A stretch of 64,000 nt of DNA, taken from contig NZ_CAMLHX010000020.1 in assembly GCF_946479965.1 (NCBI RefSeq), positions 5,634 to 69,633 on the forward strand, given 5' to 3'. Below, in pieces: positions 1-8,001 of the stretch. Position 1 is the stretch's first letter, and every line of letters begins with the position of its first letter. This DNA comes from an uncultured Mucilaginibacter sp. (lineage in GTDB: Bacteria > Bacteroidota > Bacteroidia > Sphingobacteriales > Sphingobacteriaceae). The notes under the pieces are model-generated. The model saw only the letters and a list, made by a program, of their open reading frames with translations. It was not told the DNA's origin and made no database searches. The position numbers and the translations under genes were made by a program.

Positions 1-2279
1 GTCTGGCTGCGCTTGTGGCTACGGTGGTCGTCGTGGGTTGTATGTCGCGCAAGGATGCCATGATGAAAACTATAAGCGGTATTGTCCCTTTTAAAACCTG
101 GACAACTTATGGCGGCAGCGCCGATATGTCAAGGTATACGGAGCTGGAACAGATCAACAAAAAAAATGTAAACCAGTTGGAGGTAGCCTGGCACTATCCA
201 ACTATGGATAACACCGCATACACCTTTAATCCTATCGTTATAGATACCATCATGTACCTGATGGGGAAAAACAACTCCCTGATAGCCGTAAATGCTGTTA
301 ATGGCAAAGATATCTGGATACACGCTAACTTAGCCGGTATCACCCGTAAAGGACTAAACTACTGGGAAAGCAAGGACCGCAAAGACCGCCGCCTTATCTT
401 CTCATTAAACAACACCTTGCAGGAGATTGACGCGCTTACCGGCAAATCTATCCTCAGCTTTGGCAATAATGGTTATATCTCCTTAAAAAACGATTTGAAC
501 CGCGATCCGGAAAGTGTGGGGCGCGGCGCTTCGGGTACACCGGGGCAGCTATTTGACGATATTATAATTTTAGGGTCGGCACCGGGCGAAGGGCTATTTT
601 CTGCACCGGGCCATATCAGGGCTTATAACGTGATTACAGGCAAGCTTGCCTGGGTGTTTCATACCATCCCCGAACCCGGTGAATTTGGTTACGAAACTTG
701 GCCTAAAGATGCTTACAAATACATCGGCGGCGTTAATTGCTGGGGAGAAATGTCAACCGACACAAAACGTGGCATCGTTTACATACCACTTGGCTCGCCT
801 ACCTACGATTATTACGGTGCCGACAGGATTGGCGCTAACCTGTTTAGCGATTGTATATTGGCTTTAGATGCCCGTACAGGGAAGCGTTTGTGGCATTACC
901 AAACCGTGCATCATGATATTTGGGATTACGATATCACCGCGGCCCCTCAGCTAATTACTGTAGATAAAAACGGCAAAAGCGTTGATGCCGTTGCAATTGC
1001 AACCAAACAAGGCTTTTTATACGTGTTTGATCGCGTAACCGGCGAACCTCTCTTCCCGATAGAAGAGCGCCCTGTGCCAAAAAGCGAAGTAGCCGGCGAG
1101 CAGTCCTGGCCAACTCAGCCCCACTCTACTTTACCTCCGTTCACCAAACAAATAGTAACCGTGGCGGACCTGAATCCGTATTGGAGCCCGGGCCATGCGG
1201 ATACCATGAAACGCAGGGTTGCCGCCGCTAAATCAGGCTTATTTTTGCCATTATCAGATAAATATGAGGTTATAGCCATGCCGGGTGCGGTTGGTGGTGC
1301 CAACTGGGGTAATACGGCTTCTAATCCTAAAAAAGGAATTGTTTACGTAGCGTCCATGAATCATGGCTCTATCTATAAATTAACTAAAACTCCGTCGCGT
1401 AATACGCCTATGTCTGCAGCAGCCATGTCGGCCGCGCAAACTGCTTATGTGCAAAATTGCCAGTCGTGCCATGGGGCTAACCGTGAGGGTGCTGTTGGCC
1501 CGCCGATAAACAATATCGCAGCGCGCATCAATCTTGATGCCTTTAAAACGCTGATAGCTACAGGTAAGGGTCAAATGCCGCCTTTCGCGCATATTGATGA
1601 AACCACTTTAACAGGTATTTACCGCTTCGTTACAGGGGCTGCAGCTGGCGGCCCACCGGCGGGTGGACCAGGCAGAGGCGGATTCGGGGGACCTGCAAGG
1701 GTTACCACACCCCCTACAGGTCCTGTTGTAGCAACCGGCGGCGCGCCTGATGCTGTAGGGTTCAACGCGCAAAGGTCAGCCAAAATAATGACAGATTATC
1801 CCGAAGGTGTTCCAAATTACGACCGATATACTACTCCTTACGGCTTATCCAACTCAGATTTGGTAAGTCCCCCGTGGTCAACTATTACCGCATATGACCT
1901 CAACAAAGGCCTTGTGTTATGGAAAAAACCGATCGGTCAGGATGGGCGCATTCCGTTAAAAACCGGACAGGAAGAAATGGGCATCCCTATCGGTACGGAA
2001 CATAGAAGCATGTTGGTAACATCAACAGGTATACTGTTTGCAACCGCACGGGGTGGCGACTTATATGCTTTTGATGCAGAAAACGGCAAGCTGCTTTGGA
2101 GATACCGTTTACCTAAGGACTCCGAGGGCGGTATGACGACCTACCAGGTTAACGGAAAGCAGTATTTGGTGGTTCCGGCTATGGCAGCATTTAGTATTGA
2201 GGCAGGTGCCCGCGCTAAAATACCCGGGCTTTACCCGCCAGGTTATCTGGTATTTGCATTACCTGACAAAAAGAAATAA
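1..2279 (+). CDS. PQQ-dependent dehydrogenase with embedded cytochrome c domain (5'-truncated)
   Basis: Membrane-anchored quinoprotein of the glucose/alcohol dehydrogenase type, expected to oxidise a sugar or alcohol in the periplasm using PQQ. The reading frame is open to the left edge. The in-frame GTG at 15 is unlikely to be the start, because the frame from base 3 reads LAALVATVVVVGC, the end of a lipoprotein signal with lipobox VVGC, so the true start lies outside the window. Repeated propeller-blade motifs ending in W are seen (for example LDARTGKRLWHYQ, FDAENGKLLWRYR). A class I cytochrome c domain is inserted late in the chain: CQSCH at 1458-1472 and a GQMPPF Met ligand near 1570. A Gly/Pro-rich linker follows at about 1640-1745 before the last blades. 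Electrons probably pass from PQQ to the attached haem. The substrate cannot be told from sequence. Confidence 0.85.
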   Translation, partial: LAALVATVVVVGCMSRKDAMMKTISGIVPFKTWTTYGGSADMSRYTELEQINKKNVNQLEVAWHYPTMDNTAYTFNPIVIDTIMYLMGKNNSLIAVNAVNGKDIWIHANLAGITRKGLNYWESKDRKDRRLIFSLNNTLQEIDALTGKSILSFGNNGYISLKNDLNRDPESVGRGASGTPGQLFDDIIILGSAPGEGLFSAPGHIRAYNVITGKLAWVFHTIPEPGEFGYETWPKDAYKYIGGVNCWGEMSTDTKRGIVYIPLGSPTYDYYGADRIGANLFSDCILALDARTGKRLWHYQTVHHDIWDYDITAAPQLITVDKNGKSVDAVAIATKQGFLYVFDRVTGEPLFPIEERPVPKSEVAGEQSWPTQPHSTLPPFTKQIVTVADLNPYWSPGHADTMKRRVAAAKSGLFLPLSDKYEVIAMPGAVGGANWGNTASNPKKGIVYVASMNHGSIYKLTKTPSRNTPMSAAAMSAAQTAYVQNCQSCHGANREGAVGPPINNIAARINLDAFKTLIATGKGQMPPFAHIDETTLTGIYRFVTGAAAGGPPAGGPGRGGFGGPARVTTPPTGPVVATGGAPDAVGFNAQRSAKIMTDYPEGVPNYDRYTTPYGLSNSDLVSPPWSTITAYDLNKGLVLWKKPIGQDGRIPLKTGQEEMGIPIGTEHRSMLVTSTGILFATARGGDLYAFDAENGKLLWRYRLPKDSEGGMTTYQVNGKQYLVVPAMAAFSIEAGARAKIPGLYPPGYLVFALPDKKK

Positions 2280-2334
2280 ATTGCTTAACCAATTGAAGAA
2301 AAACAGCCAATTACACAATCTAAATAGAGAAAAA

Positions 2335-4290
2335 ATGAAACGTACTATTTCAACCCTACTGTTAGCCGGCCTGGCTGCGTTTTCGTACGGACAGGATTCT
2401 AACGGTGACTTTAACGGCAGGAGCGTAAGCCTGAAACCCGATTACGTCTTTAAAGGCTCGGCCCTTACCGGGTGGCACACCTTAGGCAACGCTACCTGGC
2501 AGGCCAATAATGGCATTATCACGGCAAAGGCGAACGGTACGGGTTATCTGATATCCGACAAGTCTTTTCAGGATGTGGCAATCCGTACGCTGTATAAGCC
2601 CGATGCAAACACAGAGGTTGGATTTATATTCCGTTTAGAAAAAACTGCCGATGGTATGCAAGGCCTCCTTGTCTCGTCAAAAGGAAGTGAAACGGGATCA
2701 TACAAAATAAAACTGGATGCGCAGGGCAAAGAAACAAGCCGTGAAAAATTGCGTAATGTAAACGGTATTATTCGCCAGGCTCCGGTGGTTGATCCAAACG
2801 CACCAGCCAGAGGCCTGGGTGGTGGCCCTCGTCCGGGAGGCTTTGGTGCCGGCGGGGCTGCCCCAACAGTTCAGTTACCTTTAACCCGCCCAAATACAGC
2901 AGTAAAACCAGGCGAATGGAATCAGTTTGAAGATATAGTTGATCTTGATGTAATGCGCGCTTTCTTTAACGATGGCGGCGAAAATATGACGGCGACAGAA
3001 GAGGCCAACGGTTTTGGCTCAATAGCATTAATGGTTAACGGTACCGGCGAAGTGCAGTTTAGCGAATTGGCTTATAATGATGCAGCTATTAAAAAACTGG
3101 ATAACGAGCAAAGTTCAGCACGGTTTAAAGTTCAGCACATACAGGATATGTATTACTCGTGGGCAGCAGGCGCAGCTGATTTTAACCGCGACGGGTTTAT
3201 GGATGTGGTTGCAGGACCAATAATTTATTTCGGACCGGATTTTAAAAAATCGCGCGAAATTGAATTTGCATCATCAGTAAGCCCTTCAAAAAACTTTACC
3301 GCTTACAATTGTCAGTATACTTATGATTTTAACGGTGATGGCTGGCCTGATGTATTAACAGGTCCTTCAACAAGTTCTTTATTTATCAACCCTAAAGGCG
3401 AATCTCGCCGTTGGGCTAAATATACTGTTGTACCGGGCGTACAATCAGAGTCCACCATATTCAGAGATATTGACGGCGACGGCAAACCTGAATTGATTTA
3501 CGGTGGCGGCGGCCAGATGAAGTTTGCCAAACCTGATCCCGCTGATCCAACAAAACCATGGATCCAAACTATTATATCTGAGCGCGGCACATCTTCCCAA
3601 CATGGTGTTGGCGTTGGCGACATCAATGGCGATGGATTATTAGACGTACTGAATGCGAATGGCTGGTTTGAACATCCAAAAAATTACGATGGCAAAATGA
3701 TGTGGGAGTACCATCCGCAGGCATTTGGCCGCTACGGTAAACGTGGTTCGCTCTTCGGCGGCTCTTCTATGGGTGTTTATGATGTTAACGGTGATAAATT
3801 GAATGATGTTGTAGCCAGTCTTAATGCCCATGGTTTTGGCCTGGCCTGGTTTGAGCAAAAACGTGATGCTGCCGGTAAAATATCATTTGTAAGACATATG
3901 ATAGCCGACGATTATTCAACAAAGAACGCGGGCGACGTAACCTTCTCTGAAGCGCATGGTGCCGCCTTTGCTGATATAGATGGCGATGGCCTTACTGATT
4001 TTATCACAGGTAAACGTTATTACAGCCACCTGGATACATACTTAGATCCTGATCCATATAGCGCGCCGGTTGTTTACATTTACAAAACTGTACGCGACCC
4101 TAAAGCACCGGGTGGTGCCAGGTTTGTTCCTGAACTGGTGCACAACCGTTCGGGCGTGGGATCAGATGTTTTGGCAACGGATCTTAACAAAGACGGCGCA
4201 ATTGACATTGTTACCGCAACCAATCGTGGCGTATTTATTTACTGGAACACCCCAAAAGGCGGAACTAAAGCAACCGCAGCTAAAAAGTAA
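2335..4290 (+). CDS. Secreted DUF1080 domain plus FG-GAP/VCBS repeat protein
   Basis: 651-aa exported protein. The ATG at 2335 is chosen because it begins a clear signal peptide (MKRTISTLLLAGLAAFSYGQ). The frame is open upstream into the preceding gene, but without a signal-like start. Residues ~30-230 resemble the DUF1080 (3-keto-disaccharide hydrolase, concanavalin-like) fold. Residues ~270-645 hold at least seven calcium-type FG-GAP loops (DFNRDGFMDVV, DFNGDGWPDVL, DIDGDGKPELI, DINGDGLLDVL, DVNGDKLNDVV, DIDGDGLTDF, DLNKDGAIDIV), predicting a beta-propeller. A Gly/Pro-rich stretch at ~2800-2865 separates parts of the first domain and resembles the linker in the upstream dehydrogenase. It begins 55 bp after that gene and is probably co-transcribed with it. 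Function is likely surface or periplasmic carbohydrate handling. Confidence 0.8.
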   Translation: MKRTISTLLLAGLAAFSYGQDSNGDFNGRSVSLKPDYVFKGSALTGWHTLGNATWQANNGIITAKANGTGYLISDKSFQDVAIRTLYKPDANTEVGFIFRLEKTADGMQGLLVSSKGSETGSYKIKLDAQGKETSREKLRNVNGIIRQAPVVDPNAPARGLGGGPRPGGFGAGGAAPTVQLPLTRPNTAVKPGEWNQFEDIVDLDVMRAFFNDGGENMTATEEANGFGSIALMVNGTGEVQFSELAYNDAAIKKLDNEQSSARFKVQHIQDMYYSWAAGAADFNRDGFMDVVAGPIIYFGPDFKKSREIEFASSVSPSKNFTAYNCQYTYDFNGDGWPDVLTGPSTSSLFINPKGESRRWAKYTVVPGVQSESTIFRDIDGDGKPELIYGGGGQMKFAKPDPADPTKPWIQTIISERGTSSQHGVGVGDINGDGLLDVLNANGWFEHPKNYDGKMMWEYHPQAFGRYGKRGSLFGGSSMGVYDVNGDKLNDVVASLNAHGFGLAWFEQKRDAAGKISFVRHMIADDYSTKNAGDVTFSEAHGAAFADIDGDGLTDFITGKRYYSHLDTYLDPDPYSAPVVYIYKTVRDPKAPGGARFVPELVHNRSGVGSDVLATDLNKDGAIDIVTATNRGVFIYWNTPKGGTKATAAKK

Positions 4291-4309
4291 TTTCATTTAA
4301 ATTTCTAAG

Positions 4310-4343
4310 AAAAAGCCTTTCTGAATTATCAGGGAGGCTTTTT
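4310..4343 (+). terminator. Rho-independent terminator
   Basis: AAAAAGCCT (4310-4318) pairs with AGGCTTTTT (4335-4343), followed by a T-rich run. It lies 20 bp after the DUF1080/FG-GAP stop codon and ends the dehydrogenase unit. Confidence 0.8.
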
Positions 4344-4435
4344 CGGTTTTTTGGGGTATATTGCCTTAGCTGAAACAGTAACAGACCATAATGGTTAATA
4401 TAAAAATCGATACGATCTCGGAGGCCATTAAAAAA

Positions 4436-4461
4436 TCCGAAATCGAAAATCCGAAATCCGA
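4436..4461. repeat. TCCGAAAT-type intergenic repeat
   Basis: Head-to-tail units of the form TCCGAAAT/TCGAAAAT/CCGAAATC fill the space just before the Sua5-family gene. 25 of 26 bases are identical to 31214-31239 inside aroA. Confidence 0.7.
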
Positions 4462-4473
4462 CATCTAGAAAAC

Positions 4474-5094
4474 ATGCTCATTAAAATATATCCCGAAAAT
4501 CCCAACGAAAAAACCATTCAGCAGGTAGTGGAAGTATTGCGCCGGGGCGGATTGATCATCTACCCTACTGATACCGTTTATGGGCTGGGCTGCGATATTA
4601 CTAACCACAGGGCCATTGAGCAGATAGCCAAGATCAGAAACATAAAACTGGAAAAAGCCAATTTCTCGTTTATATGTTATGATCTGAGCCACATATCCGA
4701 CTATATAAAGCCCATTGATAACACTACCTTCCGTGTTTTAAAAAAAGCGTTGCCGGGGCCATTCACCTTTATTTTTAATGCCAATAATAACGTACCCAAA
4801 CTGTTAAGCTCCAACAAAAAAACAGTGGGTATACGTGTGCCCGATAATAACATTGCCCGTTGTATTGTAAAAGAACTGGGCAACCCTATCCTATCCACAT
4901 CAATACATGATGATGACGAGGTTATTGAGTACTCAACTGATCCGGAATTGATCTATGAAAAATACCAGGACCTGGTTGACCTGGTGATAGACGGCGGTTA
5001 TGGTGATAACATCCCCTCAACTGTTGTTGACTGCACTAGTGGGGACTTTGAGGTTATTCGTGAAGGTAAGGGTGAGTTGGAGATGTATTTGTAA
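4474..5094 (+). CDS. L-threonylcarbamoyladenylate synthase family protein (Sua5/YciO/YrdC)
   Basis: 206-aa single-domain YrdC-fold protein. The N-terminal [11 protein letters not shown] motif is the family signature for ATP/threonine binding. A central SxxC-like segment ([13 protein letters not shown]) and a C-terminal STVVDC motif are also present. TsaC/Sua5 proteins make threonylcarbamoyl-AMP for the t6A37 modification of tRNA; YciO-type relatives have related activity. There is no Sua5 C-terminal domain, and the length matches the short TsaC/YciO form. It stands alone between a repeat and a bidirectional terminator. Deciding between true TsaC and YciO would need a tree. Confidence 0.85.
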   Translation: MLIKIYPENPNEKTIQQVVEVLRRGGLIIYPTDTVYGLGCDITNHRAIEQIAKIRNIKLEKANFSFICYDLSHISDYIKPIDNTTFRVLKKALPGPFTFIFNANNNVPKLLSSNKKTVGIRVPDNNIARCIVKELGNPILSTSIHDDDEVIEYSTDPELIYEKYQDLVDLVIDGGYGDNIPSTVVDCTSGDFEVIREGKGELEMYL

Positions 5095-5109
5095 GGAGTA
5101 ACAGATTAA

Positions 5110-5156
5110 TTAACGAACGCTATCCATATTCTTCGACTACGGACAGCGTTCGTTAA
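5110..5156. terminator. Bidirectional terminator between convergent genes
   Basis: TTAACGAACGCT (5110-5121) is perfectly complementary to AGCGTTCGTTAA (5145-5156), with A-rich DNA on the right and T/A-rich DNA on the left. It separates the convergent Sua5-family and DUF1080 genes. Confidence 0.7.
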
Positions 5157-5170
5157 AAAACAGTCACTAA

Positions 5171-5893
5171 CTACTTCAACTCCCTAATAAAAAGCGATTT
5201 TACGTCAACCGTAGTAGGAGTATGCAGGTGACAAAGCTGAAAGCCGATCTTTCCGCTATCAAAACCTCCCTCGTGCACTATATCAATGGTTTTAACACCA
5301 TTCAGCCAGGCTTGTATGTGGTGGCCCTTTGCCACTATGTAGTAATGGTTCCAGTCGTTAAATTTTACAACCTTAGGCACCAACGCGTCCGGAAACTTTT
5401 GCACCATGCTTGCTCTGCGTTCTTCCCAAAGCGATCCCCAATAACCTTTTCCCATATCTATCTGGTAGCCGGGGGCATCGTCAAAACTGGTAGGGTTTAT
5501 GCGAACACATACACCTGAATTGGCATCCTCATCGCCCACCATTTTTATCATTACGTTCAGTTCAAAATCTTTATAGGTTTTTTTTGTGTAACCGTAATGA
5601 TGTTCTTTTTCTTTACCAACAGCACCATGTAATTCGTGGTTGCTCAGCTTCCAGTAGGCATCTTCCATGTTCCAGTCGTTTGCGTCGGTCAGCAGATCTA
5701 CCCAGCCTTTTCCCGCCGGTTTACCATTTACCAATTTACCACTTGCCGGCAGCGTGTTTTTCAACGTGGTATCAGCCTGTGCGTACGCGGTAGAATAAAT
5801 AATTGCGGGGAGTAATAGCGCCGTTAACAATTGTAGGGCGCGGGTTTTTAATTTGCTGTTTCCTTTAAGGATAAGCTGATTTAAGCGGATCAT
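5171..5893 (-). CDS. Secreted DUF1080 (3-keto-disaccharide hydrolase-like) protein
   Basis: 240 aa with a positively charged N-terminus and a hydrophobic export segment ending near STAYAQA (residues ~18-40). The remainder is one DUF1080 domain: GWVDLLTDANDWNMEDAYWK, then LNVMIKMVGDEDANSGVCVRI, GYQIDMGKGYWGSLWEERR, and a terminal FDSGKIGFQL strand before the HTPTTVDVKSLFIREL end. DUF1080 proteins have a concanavalin-like jelly-roll fold and some act on 3-keto-glycosides. It is monocistronic, and it is the second DUF1080 protein within 4 kb. Confidence 0.78.
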   Translation of the reverse strand: MIRLNQLILKGNSKLKTRALQLLTALLLPAIIYSTAYAQADTTLKNTLPASGKLVNGKPAGKGWVDLLTDANDWNMEDAYWKLSNHELHGAVGKEKEHHYGYTKKTYKDFELNVMIKMVGDEDANSGVCVRINPTSFDDAPGYQIDMGKGYWGSLWEERRASMVQKFPDALVPKVVKFNDWNHYYIVAKGHHIQAWLNGVKTIDIVHEGGFDSGKIGFQLCHLHTPTTVDVKSLFIRELK

Positions 5894-6046
5894 GTGGTTT
5901 ATTTTAAAAGTGATTGGTTATCAATTAAATAAAGGTAACAAATTCTGACTAACTGCAAATTAATCGTTACCAGGCCTTTGAGCCGCATTGCTTACTTGTG
6001 GATTACAACATTTTATGTACATTAGATCAGCCAAATCATATCAAAA

Positions 6047-6487
6047 ATGAAAAAGTCGCTATTTCTGAGTTTCTTATTACTGGGTTGTTTACTTCTTGTC
6101 AACGGCGACGTGTTTGCGCAGTTAGGTGCACAGGGGCTTATTCAAGGCAGTAATGCAGTAATTGCCCGCCGCACCGATACTTTAGTTTATAAGGCCAGTG
6201 CTTACGTTATTCAGCCGAATGATAAATTAGACGATCTGCTAAAACGTTTGCCGGGTATAACGATTGACAACCAGGGTAAGATGTATGCGCAGGGTGAAAA
6301 ACTGCAACGCCTGTTGCTTGATGGTGAAGAATTTTTTAGCGACGACCCGGTGTCTGCCGCGCACGTTTTAAGAGCCGATAAAGTAGATAAAGTTATGATC
6401 TATTGGAGATGGGGCGACCAGGCCGCGTTTACAGGTACTGAAGATGCCATAAAAATTAAAACGATTAACGTTATTTTAAAGAAGTAG
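6047..6487 (+). CDS. Stand-alone plug domain of an outer-membrane beta-barrel (TonB-receptor-like) protein
   Basis: 146 aa: signal peptide (residues 1-25, ending DVFAQ) and then only the plug-like region seen in Bacteroidetes outer-membrane beta-barrel family proteins. Family-like signatures are LPGITIDNQGKMYAQGEKLQ, LLLDGEEFFSDDP, LRADKVDKVMIY, and the closing DQAAFTGTEDAIKIKTIN. In large receptors this is followed by a barrel of several hundred residues. Here a stop codon comes directly after VILKK. No barrel sequence follows in any frame; the next 430 bp is a non-coding repeat. It may be the relic of a decayed receptor or a functional small periplasmic protein; the intact signal peptide favours expression. 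Similarity is judged from memory of the family. Confidence 0.65.
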   Translation: MKKSLFLSFLLLGCLLLVNGDVFAQLGAQGLIQGSNAVIARRTDTLVYKASAYVIQPNDKLDDLLKRLPGITIDNQGKMYAQGEKLQRLLLDGEEFFSDDPVSAAHVLRADKVDKVMIYWRWGDQAAFTGTEDAIKIKTINVILKK

Positions 6488-6514
6488 CCGTAAACTTATT
6501 CCAAGGTTGGCCAT

Positions 6515-6815
6515 GATCCATAGCGTTTCAAAGTGTTTCACGGGCAAATTATCTATTTTTTAAAGTACTGAAATACAATTAGTTATCTATAGCCCAAGCG
6601 TTTCATTTTCGTTTCAAATTTGAAATACAAAAATTTCCATTTAATCAGCTTATTTACAGTATGTTATATATAAAATAGTGAAGATAGTATTATAAAAATG
6701 TGAAGATAGTAGTGTTCCAACTGTTTCATACGTTGTAGATAATATGTTGCTAATCAAATAGTTGCAATGGAGTCGCGTTTCACTCGTTTCACCTATATCG
6801 TATATTTTCTGAAAC
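6515..6815. repeat. Dispersed ~300-bp element, copy A (GTTTCA type)
   Basis: AT-rich non-coding element that aligns with 55036-55345. Shared blocks include ACTGAAATACAATTAGTTAT (6568-6587), the ATTATAAAAATGTGAA area near 6690 and CAACTGTTTCATACGTT near 6718-6734. Hexamer GTTTCA occurs at 6525, 6535, 6600, 6611, 6723, 6777 and 6786, and its reverse complement TGAAAC at 6810-6815. A single GATCCA is at 6515-6520. No ORF of note lies inside. It fills most of the 6488-6924 gap. Confidence 0.75.
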
Positions 6816-6888
6816 ACCCGCTTTTTTCCATTTAACATTATTTAACACGCGCTCTGCTAACATTGGCTTAACCATAACTCAATTTTTA

Positions 6889-6896
6889 TATTTTTG
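6889..6896 (+). promoter_or_regulatory. Candidate -7 box for the glycosyltransferase cluster
   Basis: TATTTTTG matches the Bacteroidetes TAnnTTTG box 28 bp before the first GT2 start. The best upstream TTG (6873) is about 13 bp away by one reading, or further by another, so the -33 box is not clear. Confidence 0.35.
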
Positions 6897-6924
6897 CATG
6901 GGTTTATCCAAACCTGCCCTATAA

Positions 6925-7878
6925 ATGGACATATCAGTAGTAGTACCTTTATATAACGAAGTAGAATCGTTACCCGAACTAACCTCATGGATAAGTAAGG
7001 TAATGGATGAGAACAATTTCACTTACGAGATCGTACTGGTTGACGATGGCAGTAACGATGGATCGTGGGATATGATCAACAAACTTCGATTGAACAATCC
7101 GTTTATCAAGGGTGTAAGGTTTAGGCGCAACTATGGTAAATCGGCAGCGCTCAATACAGGTTTTGAAAAAGCACAAGGCGATGTAATAATAACTATGGAT
7201 GCCGACCTGCAGGATAGTCCGGATGAAATTCCCGCACTGTACCGCCGTATAACCGAAGACAAATACGACCTGGTATCTGGCTGGAAAGCCAAGCGATATG
7301 ATCCGCTGAGTAAAACCATACCTACAAAGGTGTTTAACGCTGCTACCCGCAAAATGTCGGGAATAGACAACCTTCATGATTTTAACTGTGGACTGAAAGC
7401 TTACCGCAAAGCCGTAGTTAAAAACATAGAGGTATACGGCGAAATGCACCGTTATATACCTGTACTGGCCAAGTGGGCCGGCTTCACCAAAATTGGTGAG
7501 CAGGTGGTTGAGCACCGCGCCCGCAAATACGGCACAACTAAATTCGGTATGAGTCGTTTTATCAATGGTTTTCTTGATCTGCTATCTATATTCTTTGTCG
7601 GCAAGTTTGGTAAAAGGCCTATGCACTTTTTTGGGTTGATGGGAACGTTGAGCTTTTTTACGGGAACTGTAATAGCTATATGGCTCCTGTCAAATAAGCT
7701 TTATGACATAGCTCATCATATCAAAATAACGCGCGATGTGACCGATCAGCCACTGTTTTACATAGCGATTGTTGCTATAATATTGGGTTCGCAACTGTTC
7801 CTGACCGGCTTTGTGGCCGAGTTGGTTGCCCGCAGTGCGCCTGACCGTAACCGGTACCAGATTGATGATGTAATTTAG
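6925..7878 (+). CDS. GT2 glycosyltransferase, polyprenyl-phosphate sugar transferase type
   Basis: 317 aa with an N-terminal GT-A domain (SVVVPLYNEVESLPEL, VDDGSNDGSWD, and the DxD motif in MDADLQDSPDEIP) and two C-terminal membrane helices (about residues 233-255 and 272-300). This is the architecture of dolichol/undecaprenyl-phosphate glycosyltransferases (DPM1/GtrB/ArnC-like), which load a sugar from a nucleotide donor onto a lipid carrier at the inner membrane. It is the first gene of a same-strand run through rseP. Donor sugar is unknown. Confidence 0.88.
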   Translation: MDISVVVPLYNEVESLPELTSWISKVMDENNFTYEIVLVDDGSNDGSWDMINKLRLNNPFIKGVRFRRNYGKSAALNTGFEKAQGDVIITMDADLQDSPDEIPALYRRITEDKYDLVSGWKAKRYDPLSKTIPTKVFNAATRKMSGIDNLHDFNCGLKAYRKAVVKNIEVYGEMHRYIPVLAKWAGFTKIGEQVVEHRARKYGTTKFGMSRFINGFLDLLSIFFVGKFGKRPMHFFGLMGTLSFFTGTVIAIWLLSNKLYDIAHHIKITRDVTDQPLFYIAIVAIILGSQLFLTGFVAELVARSAPDRNRYQIDDVI

Positions 7879-7994
7879 ATGTGCAAGTGTGCAGATGAGA
7901 AAATGTGAAGATGCTTTGCATAGTTATTTAATGATTTTCAGATCACCCTTAAGTTAAAAAATCCGCACATTTGCACATCCGCATATCTGCACAG
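7878..7994. repeat. TGCACAT/ATGTGCA inverted intergenic repeat
   Basis: The left arm at 7878-7913 contains GATGTGCAAGTGTGCAGATG. The right arm at 7961-7994 carries the opposite-strand version (CCGCACATTTGCACATCC). The arms could form an imperfect hairpin between the two GT2 genes. No ORF fits. Confidence 0.6.
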
Positions 7995-8001
7995 TAGAAC
8001 A

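Noticed and set aside
2197..2334. Upstream extension of the DUF1080/FG-GAP gene
   Set aside because: Would overlap the dehydrogenase and hide the signal peptide; ATG at 2335 is better.
6515..6815. CRISPR array from the repeated GTTTCA units
   Set aside because: Units are six bases, unevenly spaced and partly inverted; no 25-40-base repeat and no cas genes nearby.
6490..6924. Insertion sequence or transposase remnant
   Set aside because: No transposase-like frame, and no clear target-site duplication next to either element copy.
6985..7515. 176-aa minus-strand open frame inside the first glycosyltransferase gene
   Set aside because: Antisense shadow of a strongly conserved GT2 gene; no recognisable domain or start signal.
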